Shown piece by piece: positions 1-8,045 of a DNA stretch of 64,000 nucleotides. This stretch comes from an uncultured Collinsella sp. Lineage in GTDB: Bacteria; Actinomycetota; Coriobacteriia; Coriobacteriales; Coriobacteriaceae. The stretch lies in contig UQHR01000006.1 of the NCBI GenBank assembly GCA_900540905.1, positions 20,051 through 84,050 of the forward strand. The letters are read 5' to 3'. Position numbers and translations under genes: made by a program. The stretch's first letter is position 1, and every line of letters starts with the position of its first letter. The notes beneath the pieces are model-generated. The model made no database searches and was not told where the DNA came from. It was given only the letters and a program-made list of their open reading frames with translations.

Positions 1-648
1 CAGCTGGCAGAGGAGAACGAGAACGCCGTCGACCGTCTGGTCAAGGAGCTCGGCTGCCCCACGCGCCGCATCCGTCAGTTTGCCGCCCGCGTGCTGCACC
101 TGCTTGCCGAGCGCGATCCGCAGCGCGTCGTGCCCTGCGTGCCCGCGCTGATCGAGGCACTCGACCGCCCCGAGGCTCAGACCCGCTGGGAGGCCCTCGA
201 TGCCCTGGCGGCGCTTGCCACCACCTGCCCCGAGCAGCTGGGCGATGCCTTTGAGGGCGCCGAGACCGCGCTGTTCGACGAGATTTCCTCCACGCTGCGC
301 TATGCCGCCTTCCGCCTGCTGTGCGTGTGGGGCGCCACGAGCGTCGAGCGTTCGCGCGAGGCTTGGCCCATCCTGGACGAGGCTATCCAGTGCTACCACG
401 GCGACCTTGAGTATCGCGACATGCTCGGTTGCCTGTACGAGTTTGGCCAGGGCGAGATTGACGCCGAGGTCGCCGAGAAGCTTGCGCTGCGCCTTAAGTT
501 CGATGCCGAGAACGGCAAGGGCAGCTATCTCAAGGCCCGTTCGAGCGAGATTTGCGAAATGCTTGTTAAACGTTTTGGCCTGGATCTCTCCAAAAAGAAG
601 AAGCGTGCTAGCGTTAAAAAATCTGACGACGCCGAAGACGAGGAGTAA
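1..648 (+). CDS. HEAT-repeat-like protein, C-terminal part (start lies outside the window)
   Basis: The frame is open from the first base and has no credible start inside the window, so this is the 3' part of a longer gene; 215 residues are visible. The sequence is a succession of amphipathic helix pairs with Ala/Leu-rich cores (for example RQFAARVLHLLAERD and RWEALDALAAL), which fits HEAT/armadillo repeats used for protein-protein binding. The C-terminus changes to a basic stretch (KKKKRASVKK) and ends acidic. The stop is only 6 bp before the dehydrogenase start, so the two are probably cotranscribed. The biological role cannot be told from this fragment. Confidence 0.75.
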   Translation, partial: QLAEENENAVDRLVKELGCPTRRIRQFAARVLHLLAERDPQRVVPCVPALIEALDRPEAQTRWEALDALAALATTCPEQLGDAFEGAETALFDEISSTLRYAAFRLLCVWGATSVERSREAWPILDEAIQCYHGDLEYRDMLGCLYEFGQGEIDAEVAEKLALRLKFDAENGKGSYLKARSSEICEMLVKRFGLDLSKKKKRASVKKSDDAEDEE

Positions 649-654
649 CAGATT

Positions 655-1764
655 ATGGCGCACGATGTAGTCCTGATTCCCGGTGACGGTATCGGTCCCG
701 AGATTACGCAGGCCATGCGCCGCGTGGTCGAGGCCACCGGTGTCCAGATCAACTGGAACGTCCAGGAGGCCGGTGCCGGCGTCATGGATGAGTTTGGCAC
801 GCCGCTGCCCCAGCACGTGCTCGATGCGGTCGCCGAGACCAAGGTTGCCATCAAGGGCCCCATCACCACGCCGGTCGGTACGGGTTTCCGCAGCGTCAAC
901 GTGGCCCTGCGCAAGCATTTTGACCTGTATGCCTGCGTGCGCCCCTGCCTGTCGCAGCCGGGCGACGGCTCGCGCTTCCGCGATGTCGACCTGGTTATCG
1001 TGCGCGAGAACACCGAGGACCTCTACGCCGGCATCGAGTTCGATGAGGGCGCTGCCGAGGTCGAGGAGCTCTCGCAGCTCGTCGAGCGCTCGGGCCAGAA
1101 GACTTTCGCCGCGGATTCCGCCATCTCAATTAAGCCGATTTCCATCGCCAAGAGCCGCCGCATTGTGGAGTACGCCTTTGAGTACGCCCGCCGCTGCGGC
1201 CGCAAAAAGGTGACGGCCGTGCACAAGGCCAACATCATGAAGGCGACCGACGGCCTGTTCCTGCGCGTGGCGCGCGAGGTGGCCGCCAACTATCCCGATA
1301 TCGAGTTCAACGACAAGATTGTCGACGCTACCTGCATGGGCCTGGTCCAGAACCCCAACGACTTCGATGTCCTGGTGCTCCCCAACCTGTACGGTGACAT
1401 CGTGAGCGACCTGTGCGCAGGTCTGGTGGGCGGCCTGGGTATGGCTCCGGGTTCCAACATCGGTGCCGACTGCGCCATCTTCGAGGCAACGCACGGCTCC
1501 GCGCCCGATATCGCTGGCCAGGATATCGCTAACCCCACGGCCGAGATTCTGTCTGCGGCTATGATGCTCGATCACCTGGGCGAGAACGACGCGGCCAATC
1601 GCATTCGCGCCGCCGTTTCTGCTACGCTCGACGAGGGTGAGCAGGTTACCGGCGACGTTCGTCGTGCCCAGACCGGCTCCGTTGAGGGCGCTGTGGGCAC
1701 GCAGGCCTTTGCCGATGCCGTTATCGCGCACCTGGCCCAAGGCATGCAGACTGCAAACGCCTAA
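655..1764 (+). CDS. icd: NAD-dependent isocitrate/isopropylmalate dehydrogenase family protein
   Basis: 369-residue cytosolic beta-decarboxylating dehydrogenase. It starts with the family motif LIPGDGIGPEI (residues 7-17). It carries S80-V-N-x-x-L-R86, the substrate-loop pattern of isocitrate dehydrogenases, the RENTEDLYAG segment near 118, the metal-binding signature NLYGDIVSDLCAGL and the nucleotide-loop EATHGSAPDIAG. Length fits the short NAD-type homoisocitrate/isocitrate dehydrogenase group rather than the longer NADP enzyme. It would oxidise isocitrate to 2-oxoglutarate. No leuB partners (leuC/leuD) are nearby, which favours isocitrate over isopropylmalate, but substrate choice is inferred. 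GAGGAG lies just before the ATG at 655. Confidence 0.85.
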   Translation: MAHDVVLIPGDGIGPEITQAMRRVVEATGVQINWNVQEAGAGVMDEFGTPLPQHVLDAVAETKVAIKGPITTPVGTGFRSVNVALRKHFDLYACVRPCLSQPGDGSRFRDVDLVIVRENTEDLYAGIEFDEGAAEVEELSQLVERSGQKTFAADSAISIKPISIAKSRRIVEYAFEYARRCGRKKVTAVHKANIMKATDGLFLRVAREVAANYPDIEFNDKIVDATCMGLVQNPNDFDVLVLPNLYGDIVSDLCAGLVGGLGMAPGSNIGADCAIFEATHGSAPDIAGQDIANPTAEILSAAMMLDHLGENDAANRIRAAVSATLDEGEQVTGDVRRAQTGSVEGAVGTQAFADAVIAHLAQGMQTANA

Positions 1765-1799
1765 ATAGTACTTAAGTGTTTGCGTATAACCTAAGAATC

Positions 1800-1832
1800 A
1801 ATACGCCCGGCGCTCTGTCGGGCGTATTCTAT
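1800..1832 (+). terminator. Stem-loop after the dehydrogenase gene
   Basis: AATACGCCCG (1800-1809) pairs with CGGGCGTATT (1819-1828), followed by a weak T-rich stretch. It sits 35 bp after the stop at 1764 and separates this gene from the next one. Confidence 0.65.
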
Positions 1833-1866
1833 TGCGGACTATGTTTCCTAACAAGGAGTAACTGAT

Positions 1867-2952
1867 ATGGGTCTGATTCAAAAGAAGGACGAGAAGGACG
1901 AGATCGACGGCATCCAGATCATCGAGCGCGGCGAAGGCCCCGACGGTGACGAGGACGAGAAGATCGATCTGGTCGCCGGTACGTCTGCCGAGCACATTGC
2001 CGCCGGCACGACGGCCGAGGAGGAGGACGCTCGCCTGGAGGCAAAGATCGCCGCGGACGCCGCCGACGAGAACCTCATGCCCGAGGAACAGGACGAGGAC
2101 GACGACTCCGACGCGGACGACCATGCATCCAAGCACAAGAAGACGATGATTGCCGCCTTTGTTGTCGCTATCGTGATCGCTGCTGTGGTCGGCTTCTTTA
2201 TCGGCAACGGTGGTTTTGGCGGCAAGGGCGTCGGCTCGGCGACCCTCACCGAGGACCAGCTCGATTCGACCGTGGCAAGCTACAGCTACAACGGCAAGAA
2301 GAGCGACATCACCGCGCGCGAGGCCATCGAGAGCCAGTACAGCCTCGACACCGTCAAGGATGGCGATGGCAACTACACCGCTCCGTCTGCCGACGTCATC
2401 CTGTCCTACGTGCGCAACAAGATTCTGCTCGATGCTGCCGAGGACGAGGGCATTACCGTTTCTTCCAAGGAAATGAAGAAGTACGCTGAGGATTCCATCG
2501 GCACCTCCGACTACAAGACCATGGCCACGCAGTACGGCGTGTCCAAGGACCAGGCCAAGCAGATCGTCCGTCAGTCCGCTACGCTGCAGAAGCTCTACAA
2601 GAAGAAGGTGGGCGACAGCTCCGCAAGCATGCCGACTGCTCCGACCGAGCCTTCTGACGGCAACGAGGAGACCGCGAGCAAGGACTACGCCGACTACATC
2701 ATCAACCTTGCCGGCGATGAGTGGGATAGCTCAAAGGGCACCTGGAAGGATGCCGACAGCACCTATGCCAAGGCCTTTGCCGATGATGCCTTTACGACCG
2801 ATAGCGCCACCTACAAGCAGGCCATGACCGCCTACTACACTGCTTATCAGCAGTATTCCTCGCAGGCTTCGAGCGCCAGCTCCAAGTGGACCGAGTATGC
2901 TAACGGCCTCTATGCCAAGGCCAACATCAGCATCTACGGCCTGTTTGCGTAA
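1867..2952 (+). CDS. Membrane-anchored SurA/PrsA-like foldase-type protein
   Basis: 361 residues. The first ~90 are cytoplasmic and very acidic (a run rich in E and D ending in DEDDDSDADD). A basic KHKK stop-transfer motif precedes a single membrane segment (about 93-113), and a Ser/Thr/Lys-rich extracellular domain follows. Residues about 140-245 resemble the SurA N-terminal chaperone fold (helical, with NKILLDAAEDEGITVS). No peptidyl-prolyl isomerase (rotamase) domain is seen, so a chaperone or anchor role is inferred rather than a full PrsA. AAGGAG precedes the ATG. The gene is monocistronic, between two stem-loops. Confidence 0.7.
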   Translation: MGLIQKKDEKDEIDGIQIIERGEGPDGDEDEKIDLVAGTSAEHIAAGTTAEEEDARLEAKIAADAADENLMPEEQDEDDDSDADDHASKHKKTMIAAFVVAIVIAAVVGFFIGNGGFGGKGVGSATLTEDQLDSTVASYSYNGKKSDITAREAIESQYSLDTVKDGDGNYTAPSADVILSYVRNKILLDAAEDEGITVSSKEMKKYAEDSIGTSDYKTMATQYGVSKDQAKQIVRQSATLQKLYKKKVGDSSASMPTAPTEPSDGNEETASKDYADYIINLAGDEWDSSKGTWKDADSTYAKAFADDAFTTDSATYKQAMTAYYTAYQQYSSQASSASSKWTEYANGLYAKANISIYGLFA

Positions 2953-2994
2953 GGTTTGCCTGCACTACTGCGCGCTAACCGATCTACCTGATTG

Positions 2995-3033
2995 AGCCCG
3001 CTAGAACGGATAACGTTCTAGCGGGCTTTTTGC
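2995..3033 (+). terminator. Strong rho-independent terminator
   Basis: AGCCCGCTAGAACG pairs perfectly with CGTTCTAGCGGGCT around a short GATAA loop and is followed by TTTTT. It ends the SurA-like gene. Confidence 0.92.
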
Positions 3034-3064
3034 GTTGAGGGCGTGATTGGCGGCTTAATTATGG

Positions 3065-3304
3065 CTATTCATCTTTAAGTCCAAAAAGGCTATCGGCTTC
3101 ATCGTCGGATACATATTCCAGTACATCGCCCGGTTGGCAGTCGAGTGCCCGGCATATCGCGTCAAGAGTTGAAAAACGTATGGCAGAAACCTTGCCCGTC
3201 TTAATGCGTGACATATTGACCTGGGAGATGCCCACACGTTCCGCAAGCTCTTTGGATGAAATCTTGCGTTCGGCGAGCATGCGGTCAAGCCGCAGAATAA
3301 TCAT
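3065..3304 (-). CDS. Small XRE (Cro/CI-type) transcriptional regulator
   Basis: 79 residues, almost entirely a helix-turn-helix domain. Helices are seen in SSKELAERVGISQVNMSRIK (residues about 16-35), then TLDAICRALDCQPGDVLEY, the hallmark end of YozG-type XRE regulators. The start is preceded on the minus strand by AGGGGGAATCC. It begins 10 bp after the DUF2975 gene ends, so the two form an operon; XRE-DUF2975 pairs are a recurring arrangement. Probable autorepressor of this pair, acting at the dyad upstream of the operon. Confidence 0.85.
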   Translation of the reverse strand: MIILRLDRMLAERKISSKELAERVGISQVNMSRIKTGKVSAIRFSTLDAICRALDCQPGDVLEYVSDDEADSLFGLKDE

Positions 3305-3313
3305 GGATTCCCC

Positions 3314-3952
3314 CTAGAGCAACTCGTCATCTTGCTTTTGCAGGATATACCCGTAGCGGAAGATGCTGGCAATCAGGCAAATAATCAGGCCTGCAAAGAG
3401 CATGGAGGGCTCGAATAACTGGCCGACGAACGCATCCGTAAAGCTGCCGCCAAATCCTGAGAGTATCATTCCCGTGATTACGGCACCAAGAAGCCTCACG
3501 GCAACGCCGCCGATAAGGAATAAATGTCCTACTCGACGAAGTGTCTGGTTACATTCAAGGTCAAAGGGCCTGCCTTCCTTTTCAATGTTGAAGAAAAGCC
3601 TGCGCACGCTTATCGCGATGGTAAGCGCGAGACATGTCATCAAGAGGCTCCCTATGGCAGTGTGACCATCGTGTGCGACGAGCATAAGTGGGGCCTGCGC
3701 ATCGGTACCGACGATAGCAAGGCATGGCCCCTCGCCGGCTTGAAGTTCTACGGATTGGAGACACGACCCTTGGGAGAGGCCAGGCAATATGAGCAGAAGG
3801 TCAATCGCAATGACTGCGAGGAGTCCCAGAGCGAGCGCGGTGGTAATACAGATCGTGGCCCATTTGCAGATGCGAGCGAGCTTCCTCAGTTCGACTATTG
3901 TCTGTTCGCGGCTGATGGTTTCATTCGATATAGATGCGTTTCGATGGACCAT
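3314..3952 (-). CDS. DUF2975 family membrane protein
   Basis: 212 residues from the chosen start. An in-frame ATG at 3991 exists, but the ATG at 3952 has GGAGGGG at the right distance and the upstream one has none. Four membrane segments can be seen (about 32-57, 94-115, 139-160 and 182-203), with a Cys-containing outside loop between the first two. The arrangement TM-loop-TM-TM-TM and its pairing with a YozG-type regulator are typical of DUF2975. Function is unknown; it may be a membrane partner that controls the regulator. It is cotranscribed with the XRE gene downstream. Confidence 0.75.
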   Translation of the reverse strand: MVHRNASISNETISREQTIVELRKLARICKWATICITTALALGLLAVIAIDLLLILPGLSQGSCLQSVELQAGEGPCLAIVGTDAQAPLMLVAHDGHTAIGSLLMTCLALTIAISVRRLFFNIEKEGRPFDLECNQTLRRVGHLFLIGGVAVRLLGAVITGMILSGFGGSFTDAFVGQLFEPSMLFAGLIICLIASIFRYGYILQKQDDELL

Positions 3953-3975
3953 AACCCCTCCAATCGGCGTTTGGG

Positions 3976-3991
3976 ATGATACTTGTATCAT
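3976..3991. promoter_or_regulatory. Perfect dyad, candidate XRE operator
   Basis: ATGATAC-TT-GTATCAT, two perfect 7-bp arms, sits just upstream of the DUF2975 start and is AT-rich. This is the form and place expected of an operator for the small XRE regulator encoded in the same operon. Confidence 0.5.
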
Positions 3992-4654
3992 ATCAGAATT
4001 AACGATAAACGATAAATAATTACGGATACTGAGTATGTAATGATTGAAAACGATTAGCGTGAGCTATTAGCTCATTTTGGATGCCGGAGTTTGGCGCGTG
4101 GGGGATAAGGACAAATGCCAAAATTACCTGTGATCGCGCAGGTGCTTCATCGGGTCTCCCCAATTCATCTGGGAAAACGGCTGAAAACGATTGCAAATAA
4201 CCGGTGAACGGTCGAAAACTACCGTTCACCGATAATCTCAAAACTGGTTCTAACTGGTATTAAGTCAAAAAGACCAATTCACATATCTTCACAATGACCT
4301 GCAATTTTTCTACACGCTATTTTTAGCCGCCCTGCGTTGTTTAGACACAGGAAAAGTTTCGATCTTTTGCCAAAGCATTTCGAAACGGTTTCAAAACCGC
4401 AGGTAGAAGTGTTAACGAGCGGTAAACGGTCGAAATATCACCGTGAGCGGTGCAAAAACGTTTTACCGTATAAATCAACGAAAGCGGCCTCTTCTGGGGT
4501 GATATAGTGACAACAACACGTCACGTGGTTACTACCAGTTTAGAAACCACTGGTCTTCAAAGAACGCTTTCCAAGAAGCTTTAAGGGCGAGCGCCCGCTG
4601 GCTTCCGAAAATCATCGGACTCAGATCGTACACACCTTCGGAAGGGAAATTTGA
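3992..4654. promoter_or_regulatory. 660-bp gene-free leader upstream of the PTS operon
   Basis: No convincing gene. It holds a perfect 11-bp dyad CGGTGAACGGT / ACCGTTCACCG (4202-4231) and a related imperfect one at 4420-4452. It also holds the dispersed word AAACCGCAGGT (4396-4406), a TATAGT -10 candidate (4503-4508) and the GntR-type operator at 4525-4554. A long 5' leader of about 100 bases follows the operator. Confidence 0.6.
4525..4554. promoter_or_regulatory. GntR/UTRA operator of the PTS operon
   Basis: TGGTTACTACCA (4526-4537) followed by a second dyad ACCACTGGT (4546-4554). The first matches the ACTGGTnnnnACCAGT pattern known for NagR/DasR-type GntR regulators. An identical 12-bp core lies before agaS (8818-8829). 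It lies just downstream of the TATAGT box, where bound repressor would block transcription. Confidence 0.7.
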
Positions 4655-5098
4655 ATGGTTGGCTTTATTCTTACCGGTCATGGACAGTTCGCACCCGGCC
4701 TTGCAAGCGCTATCGCTATGGTTGCCGGCGACCAGCCTGCTTTTACCGTCGTTCCTTTTGAGGGCGACCAGGCCGCATCCTACGGTGAGGATCTCCGCGC
4801 CGCTATTACCGCCATGCGCGAGGAGTGCGATGGCGTGCTCGTCTTTACCGACCTGCTTGGCGGCACCCCGTTCAACCAGTCGATGATGATTGCCCAGGAT
4901 GTCGACAACGTCGAGGTTCTGACTGGCACCAACCTTCCCATGGTTATTGAGCTTCTGTTCCTCCGCGGCAATGCCACGCTCGCCGAGCTTGGTGAGCAGG
5001 CAGTGACCGTTGGCCAGACGGGCATTACCGCCCAGACGGTCGCTTCTGTTGCTGGAGCCGAGGAAGAGGATGTCTTCGGCGAAGAGGATGGCATCTAA
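4655..5098 (+). CDS. agaF: PTS mannose-family IIA component (GalNAc/galactosamine type)
   Basis: 147-residue soluble phosphocarrier. The N-terminus VGFILTGHGQFAPGL carries the phosphorylatable His9 of EIIA-Man proteins, and residues about 59-75 (GVLVFTDLLGGTPFN) form the conserved second motif. Length is usual for a free-standing IIA domain. It takes phosphate from HPr and passes it to the IIB encoded at 5416. GGAAGGGAAA precedes the ATG. It is the first gene of a five-gene operon and its stop overlaps the next start by one base (TAATG). Confidence 0.93.
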   Translation: MVGFILTGHGQFAPGLASAIAMVAGDQPAFTVVPFEGDQAASYGEDLRAAITAMREECDGVLVFTDLLGGTPFNQSMMIAQDVDNVEVLTGTNLPMVIELLFLRGNATLAELGEQAVTVGQTGITAQTVASVAGAEEEDVFGEEDGI

Positions 5099-5379
5099 TG
5101 GCCGATTTCGGAGCCAGCGTCTTGAGCTCCTCGGTCGCTCTTTTGGGCCTGCTTGTCATCATGGGCTTGATTTACACCATCTGGTCGCAAATCAACATGA
5201 AGAAGAAGCAGAAGTACTTCAAGGAGCTGCACACCGAGCTCAAGCCGGGTCAGGAGGTTCTTTTCGCCGGCGGTATCTACGGAACCGTCAAGGGCATCGA
5301 AGGCGAAAAGGTCCAGATCAAAGTCCGATCCGGTGCCGTCGTAGATGTTTCGCGTTACGCGATTCAGGAGATCAAGTAA
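5098..5379 (+). CDS. yajC: YajC-family membrane protein inside the PTS operon
   Basis: 93 residues: one N-terminal membrane segment (about 10-30), a basic turn MKKKQKYFKEL, then the small beta domain of YajC with LKPGQEVLFAGGIYGTVKGI and a C-terminal beta strand (VVDVSRYAIQEIK). YajC is normally an accessory of the SecDF translocon; here no secD/secF is present and the gene is sandwiched between PTS IIA and IIB with an ATG overlapping the IIA stop. Its translation is therefore coupled to the PTS. A role in membrane insertion or assembly of IIC/IID is inferred, not shown. Confidence 0.85.
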   Translation: MADFGASVLSSSVALLGLLVIMGLIYTIWSQINMKKKQKYFKELHTELKPGQEVLFAGGIYGTVKGIEGEKVQIKVRSGAVVDVSRYAIQEIK

Positions 5380-5415
5380 CTGTCGTCAGCAAATAACGAA
5401 AGGAAGCTGATCAAC

Positions 5416-5898
5416 ATGGCAGAACCCAACATTCTTCTTACCCGCATCGATAACCGACTGGTTCATGGTCAGGTTGCCACCCAGTGGAACTCCACCCTGG
5501 GCTCCAACCTCATCCTCGTCGCCAACGACGACGTGTCGACCAACACCATGCGCCAGAACCTCATGAAGATGGCCGCTCCCACCGGCGTCGCTACGCGTTT
5601 CTTCTCCCTGCAGAAGACCATCGACGTCATCGGCAAGGCGAGCCCGCGCCAGAAGATCTTCATCGTGGCCGAAACACCGGAAGACGTGCTTACGCTCGTC
5701 AAGGGCGGTGTGCCTATAAAGAAGGTAAACATCGGCAACATGCACATGTCGGAAGGAAAGCGCCAAGTCGCAACCTCCGTCGCAGTTAACGACGAGGATG
5801 TCGCTGCGTTTAAAGAGCTGCAGGAATTGGGGGTGGAGTTGGAGATCAGGCGCGTTCCGAGCACGCCTGTTGAGGACACGAGCAAGCTCTTCTCGTAA
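5416..5898 (+). CDS. agaB: PTS mannose-family IIB component (GalNAc/galactosamine type)
   Basis: 160-residue cytosolic phosphotransferase. The active-site segment is TRIDNRLVHGQVATQW with the phosphorylated His at residue 17. The rest is the IIB-sorbose/mannose fold with LVKGGVPIKKVNIGNMHM (about 95-112) and the usual C-terminus. It receives phosphate from IIA and passes it to the sugar moved by IIC/IID. AAAGGAAG lies upstream of the ATG. A degenerate paralog without the active His is at 15907. Confidence 0.93.
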   Translation: MAEPNILLTRIDNRLVHGQVATQWNSTLGSNLILVANDDVSTNTMRQNLMKMAAPTGVATRFFSLQKTIDVIGKASPRQKIFIVAETPEDVLTLVKGGVPIKKVNIGNMHMSEGKRQVATSVAVNDEDVAAFKELQELGVELEIRRVPSTPVEDTSKLFS

Positions 5899-5988
5899 TC
5901 CTCATGATCCACGTTGTCAGGAATGAAAACCTGACATTCTGTACGTGAAATCCAAAGTGCGTACATACATTTTGAAAGGAGGAGCAAG

Positions 5989-6789
5989 ATGGAATACTCG
6001 ATCATCCAGGTCGCTCTGGTCTTCATCGTCACGTTCGTCGCGGCAATCGACCAGTTCAACTTCCTCGAGTCTCTCTATCAGCCCATCGTCACCGGCGCCG
6101 TCATCGGTCTTATCCTTGGCGACCTCAACACCGGTCTTCTCGTGGGTGGTACTTATCAGCTCATGACGATCGGCAACATGCCGATCGGAGGCGCTCAGCC
6201 GCCTAACGCCGTCATCGGCGGCATCATGGCAGCCATTCTCGCTATCGCTACGGGCCTCGAGCCCAACGCGGCAGTCGGCCTTGCCATTCCGTTCGCTCTG
6301 CTTGGTCAGCTCGGCGTTACCCTGGTCTTCACGCTTATGTCGCCGCTCATGTCCTCCGCGGACAACATGGCTCACAACGCTGACACCAAGGGTATCGAGC
6401 GTCTGAACTACTTCGCCATGGCTCTGCTCGGCCTGATCTTCGCTGTCGTCGTCACCCTGTTCTTCATCGCTGGCGCTACCATCGGTCAGACCATCGCTTC
6501 CGCCATCCCGACTTGGCTGCAGACCGGTCTCTCCGCTGCAGGCGGCATGATGCGCTTCGTCGGCTTCGCCGTCCTGCTCAAGGTAATGATGAACCGCGAT
6601 ATGTGGGGCTTCTTCCTCATGGGCTTTGGCCTCGCGCTCATCACCGTTGCCAACGATTCGCTGGCAACCCCTGCTCTGCTCATCCTCGCTCTCATCGGCT
6701 TCGGTATCGCTTTCTGGGACTTCCAGCAGCAGACCGAGCTGAAGGGTGCAGCTGTTTCTGACGGAGGTGACTTCGAAGATGGCATCTAA
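5989..6789 (+). CDS. agaC: PTS mannose-family IIC permease component
   Basis: 266-residue integral membrane protein. Many hydrophobic segments are visible, with the conserved N-terminal region ending in LGDLNTGLLVGGTYQLM and the loop IGGAQPPNAVIGGI typical of EIIC sorbose/GalNAc proteins. With IID it forms the sugar channel. AAAGGAGGAGCAAG precedes the ATG, one of the best ribosome sites of the operon. Its last codons overlap the start of the IID gene by 11 bp. Confidence 0.93.
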   Translation: MEYSIIQVALVFIVTFVAAIDQFNFLESLYQPIVTGAVIGLILGDLNTGLLVGGTYQLMTIGNMPIGGAQPPNAVIGGIMAAILAIATGLEPNAAVGLAIPFALLGQLGVTLVFTLMSPLMSSADNMAHNADTKGIERLNYFAMALLGLIFAVVVTLFFIAGATIGQTIASAIPTWLQTGLSAAGGMMRFVGFAVLLKVMMNRDMWGFFLMGFGLALITVANDSLATPALLILALIGFGIAFWDFQQQTELKGAAVSDGGDFEDGI

Positions 6790-7861
6790 TGAGTATGTGA
6801 TCCCGGAGCACTACGAGGATCTCACTCCTGCTCCGCAGCTCGACCAGAAGACCCTCAACAAGATGGCTTGGCGCTCCTGCTTCCTGCAGGCCTCGTTCAA
6901 CTACGAGCGTATGCAGGCCGCCGGCTGGCTCTACTCCATCATCCCCGGTCTGGAGAAGATCCACACCAACAAGAACGACCTCGCGGCTTCCATGAGCCAC
7001 AACCTGGAGTTCTTCAACACTCACCCGTTCCTCGTCACCTTTGTTATGGGCATCGTGCTTTCGCTCGAGCAGAACAAGGTTGACATCCCCACGATCCGCG
7101 CCGTCCGCGTCGCCGCAATGGGCCCGCTCGGTGGTATCGGTGACGCCCTGTTCTGGCTGACGCTCGTGCCTATCACGGCCGGCATCACCTCCAACATGGC
7201 CATCAACGGCAACGCCGCTGCACCGATCATCTTCCTGGTGATCTTCAACGTCGTCCAGTTCGCTCTGCGCTTCTGGCTCATGAACTGGTCCTACAAGCTT
7301 GGCACCAGCGCTATTGACGCTCTGACTGCTAACATGCAGGCCTTCACGCGTGCCGCTTCCATCATGGGCGTCTTCGTCGTCGGTTGCCTGGTCGTCACCA
7401 TGGGTGGCACCCAGATCAACCTCCAGATCCCCAACGGCACCACCCGTGGCCTCTCCGCTACTACCGTGATCGTCTCCGAGAAGGAGGCCGAGAACTTCAC
7501 CGGTATGGAGGGCATCGATACCGAGACCGCTGAGGCCGGTACCATCGCCATGACCGATGAGGACGGCAACGCCCTCACCGCCTCCGATGCCGACGGCAAC
7601 GCTGTCGAGTGCGGCGTCACCGATCTGGGCAACGGCATGGAGTCCGTTACCTACGGCACCGTTACCGAGGATCCGGTCAACTTCTCTGTTGCCGACACCC
7701 TCAACACCATCGTCCCGAAGCTCGTCCCGCTTATGCTTACGCTGCTGCTTTACTACATGTTCGCTAAGCACAGCTGGACCCCGACCAAGGGCATTCTGCT
7801 GCTCTTCGTCCTCGGCATCCTGGGCGCTGGCCCGCTTGGTCTCTGGCCGAGCATCTGGTAA
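6779..7861 (+). CDS. agaD: PTS mannose-family IID component with an enlarged extracytoplasmic insert
   Basis: 360 residues from the ATG at 6779, chosen because GGAGGT lies 8 bp upstream; an in-frame ATG at 6746 has no such site. The core is standard EIID: WRSCFLQASFNYERMQAAGW near residue 30, the MGPLGGIGDALFW motif near 115 and hydrophobic C-terminal segments. Usual IID proteins have about 265-285 residues. The excess lies between about 210 and 295, an acidic, Thr/Gly-rich stretch (TDEDGNALTASDADGN) before the last membrane segments, probably outside the cell. It is the last gene of the operon. Confidence 0.92.
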   Translation: MASNEYVIPEHYEDLTPAPQLDQKTLNKMAWRSCFLQASFNYERMQAAGWLYSIIPGLEKIHTNKNDLAASMSHNLEFFNTHPFLVTFVMGIVLSLEQNKVDIPTIRAVRVAAMGPLGGIGDALFWLTLVPITAGITSNMAINGNAAAPIIFLVIFNVVQFALRFWLMNWSYKLGTSAIDALTANMQAFTRAASIMGVFVVGCLVVTMGGTQINLQIPNGTTRGLSATTVIVSEKEAENFTGMEGIDTETAEAGTIAMTDEDGNALTASDADGNAVECGVTDLGNGMESVTYGTVTEDPVNFSVADTLNTIVPKLVPLMLTLLLYYMFAKHSWTPTKGILLLFVLGILGAGPLGLWPSIW

Positions 7862-7928
7862 GGCTCTAGCTTGAGGGGTGTGTCCCTACGCGGCTCACAC
7901 CCCGACCCCTTAAGCCATGTGTATGTTA

Positions 7929-7965
7929 AAAGCCGCGTGCTCGAAAGAGCGCGCGGCTTTTGTTT
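7929..7965 (+). terminator. Terminator of the PTS operon
   Basis: AAAGCCGCGTGCTC and GAGCGCGCGGCTTT (one mismatch) flank a GAAA tetraloop, followed by TGTTTTC. It closes the agaF-agaD operon. Confidence 0.9.
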
Positions 7966-8045
7966 TCTTGTTGATTTGGGTGTGGCAGACAGATAATGCT
8001 AAACACCCAAGGTAGTAGCCGAGTTTGAGAAAATGGGAGGATAGG

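Noticed and set aside
655..1764. Call as 3-isopropylmalate dehydrogenase (leuB)
   Set aside because: The S-V-N-x-x-L-R loop is of isocitrate type and no leucine genes are near; substrate remains inferred.
4020..4241. 73-codon minus-strand frame upstream of the PTS operon
   Set aside because: No ribosome site, and it runs through the GTGAACGGT dyad; regulatory DNA is more likely.
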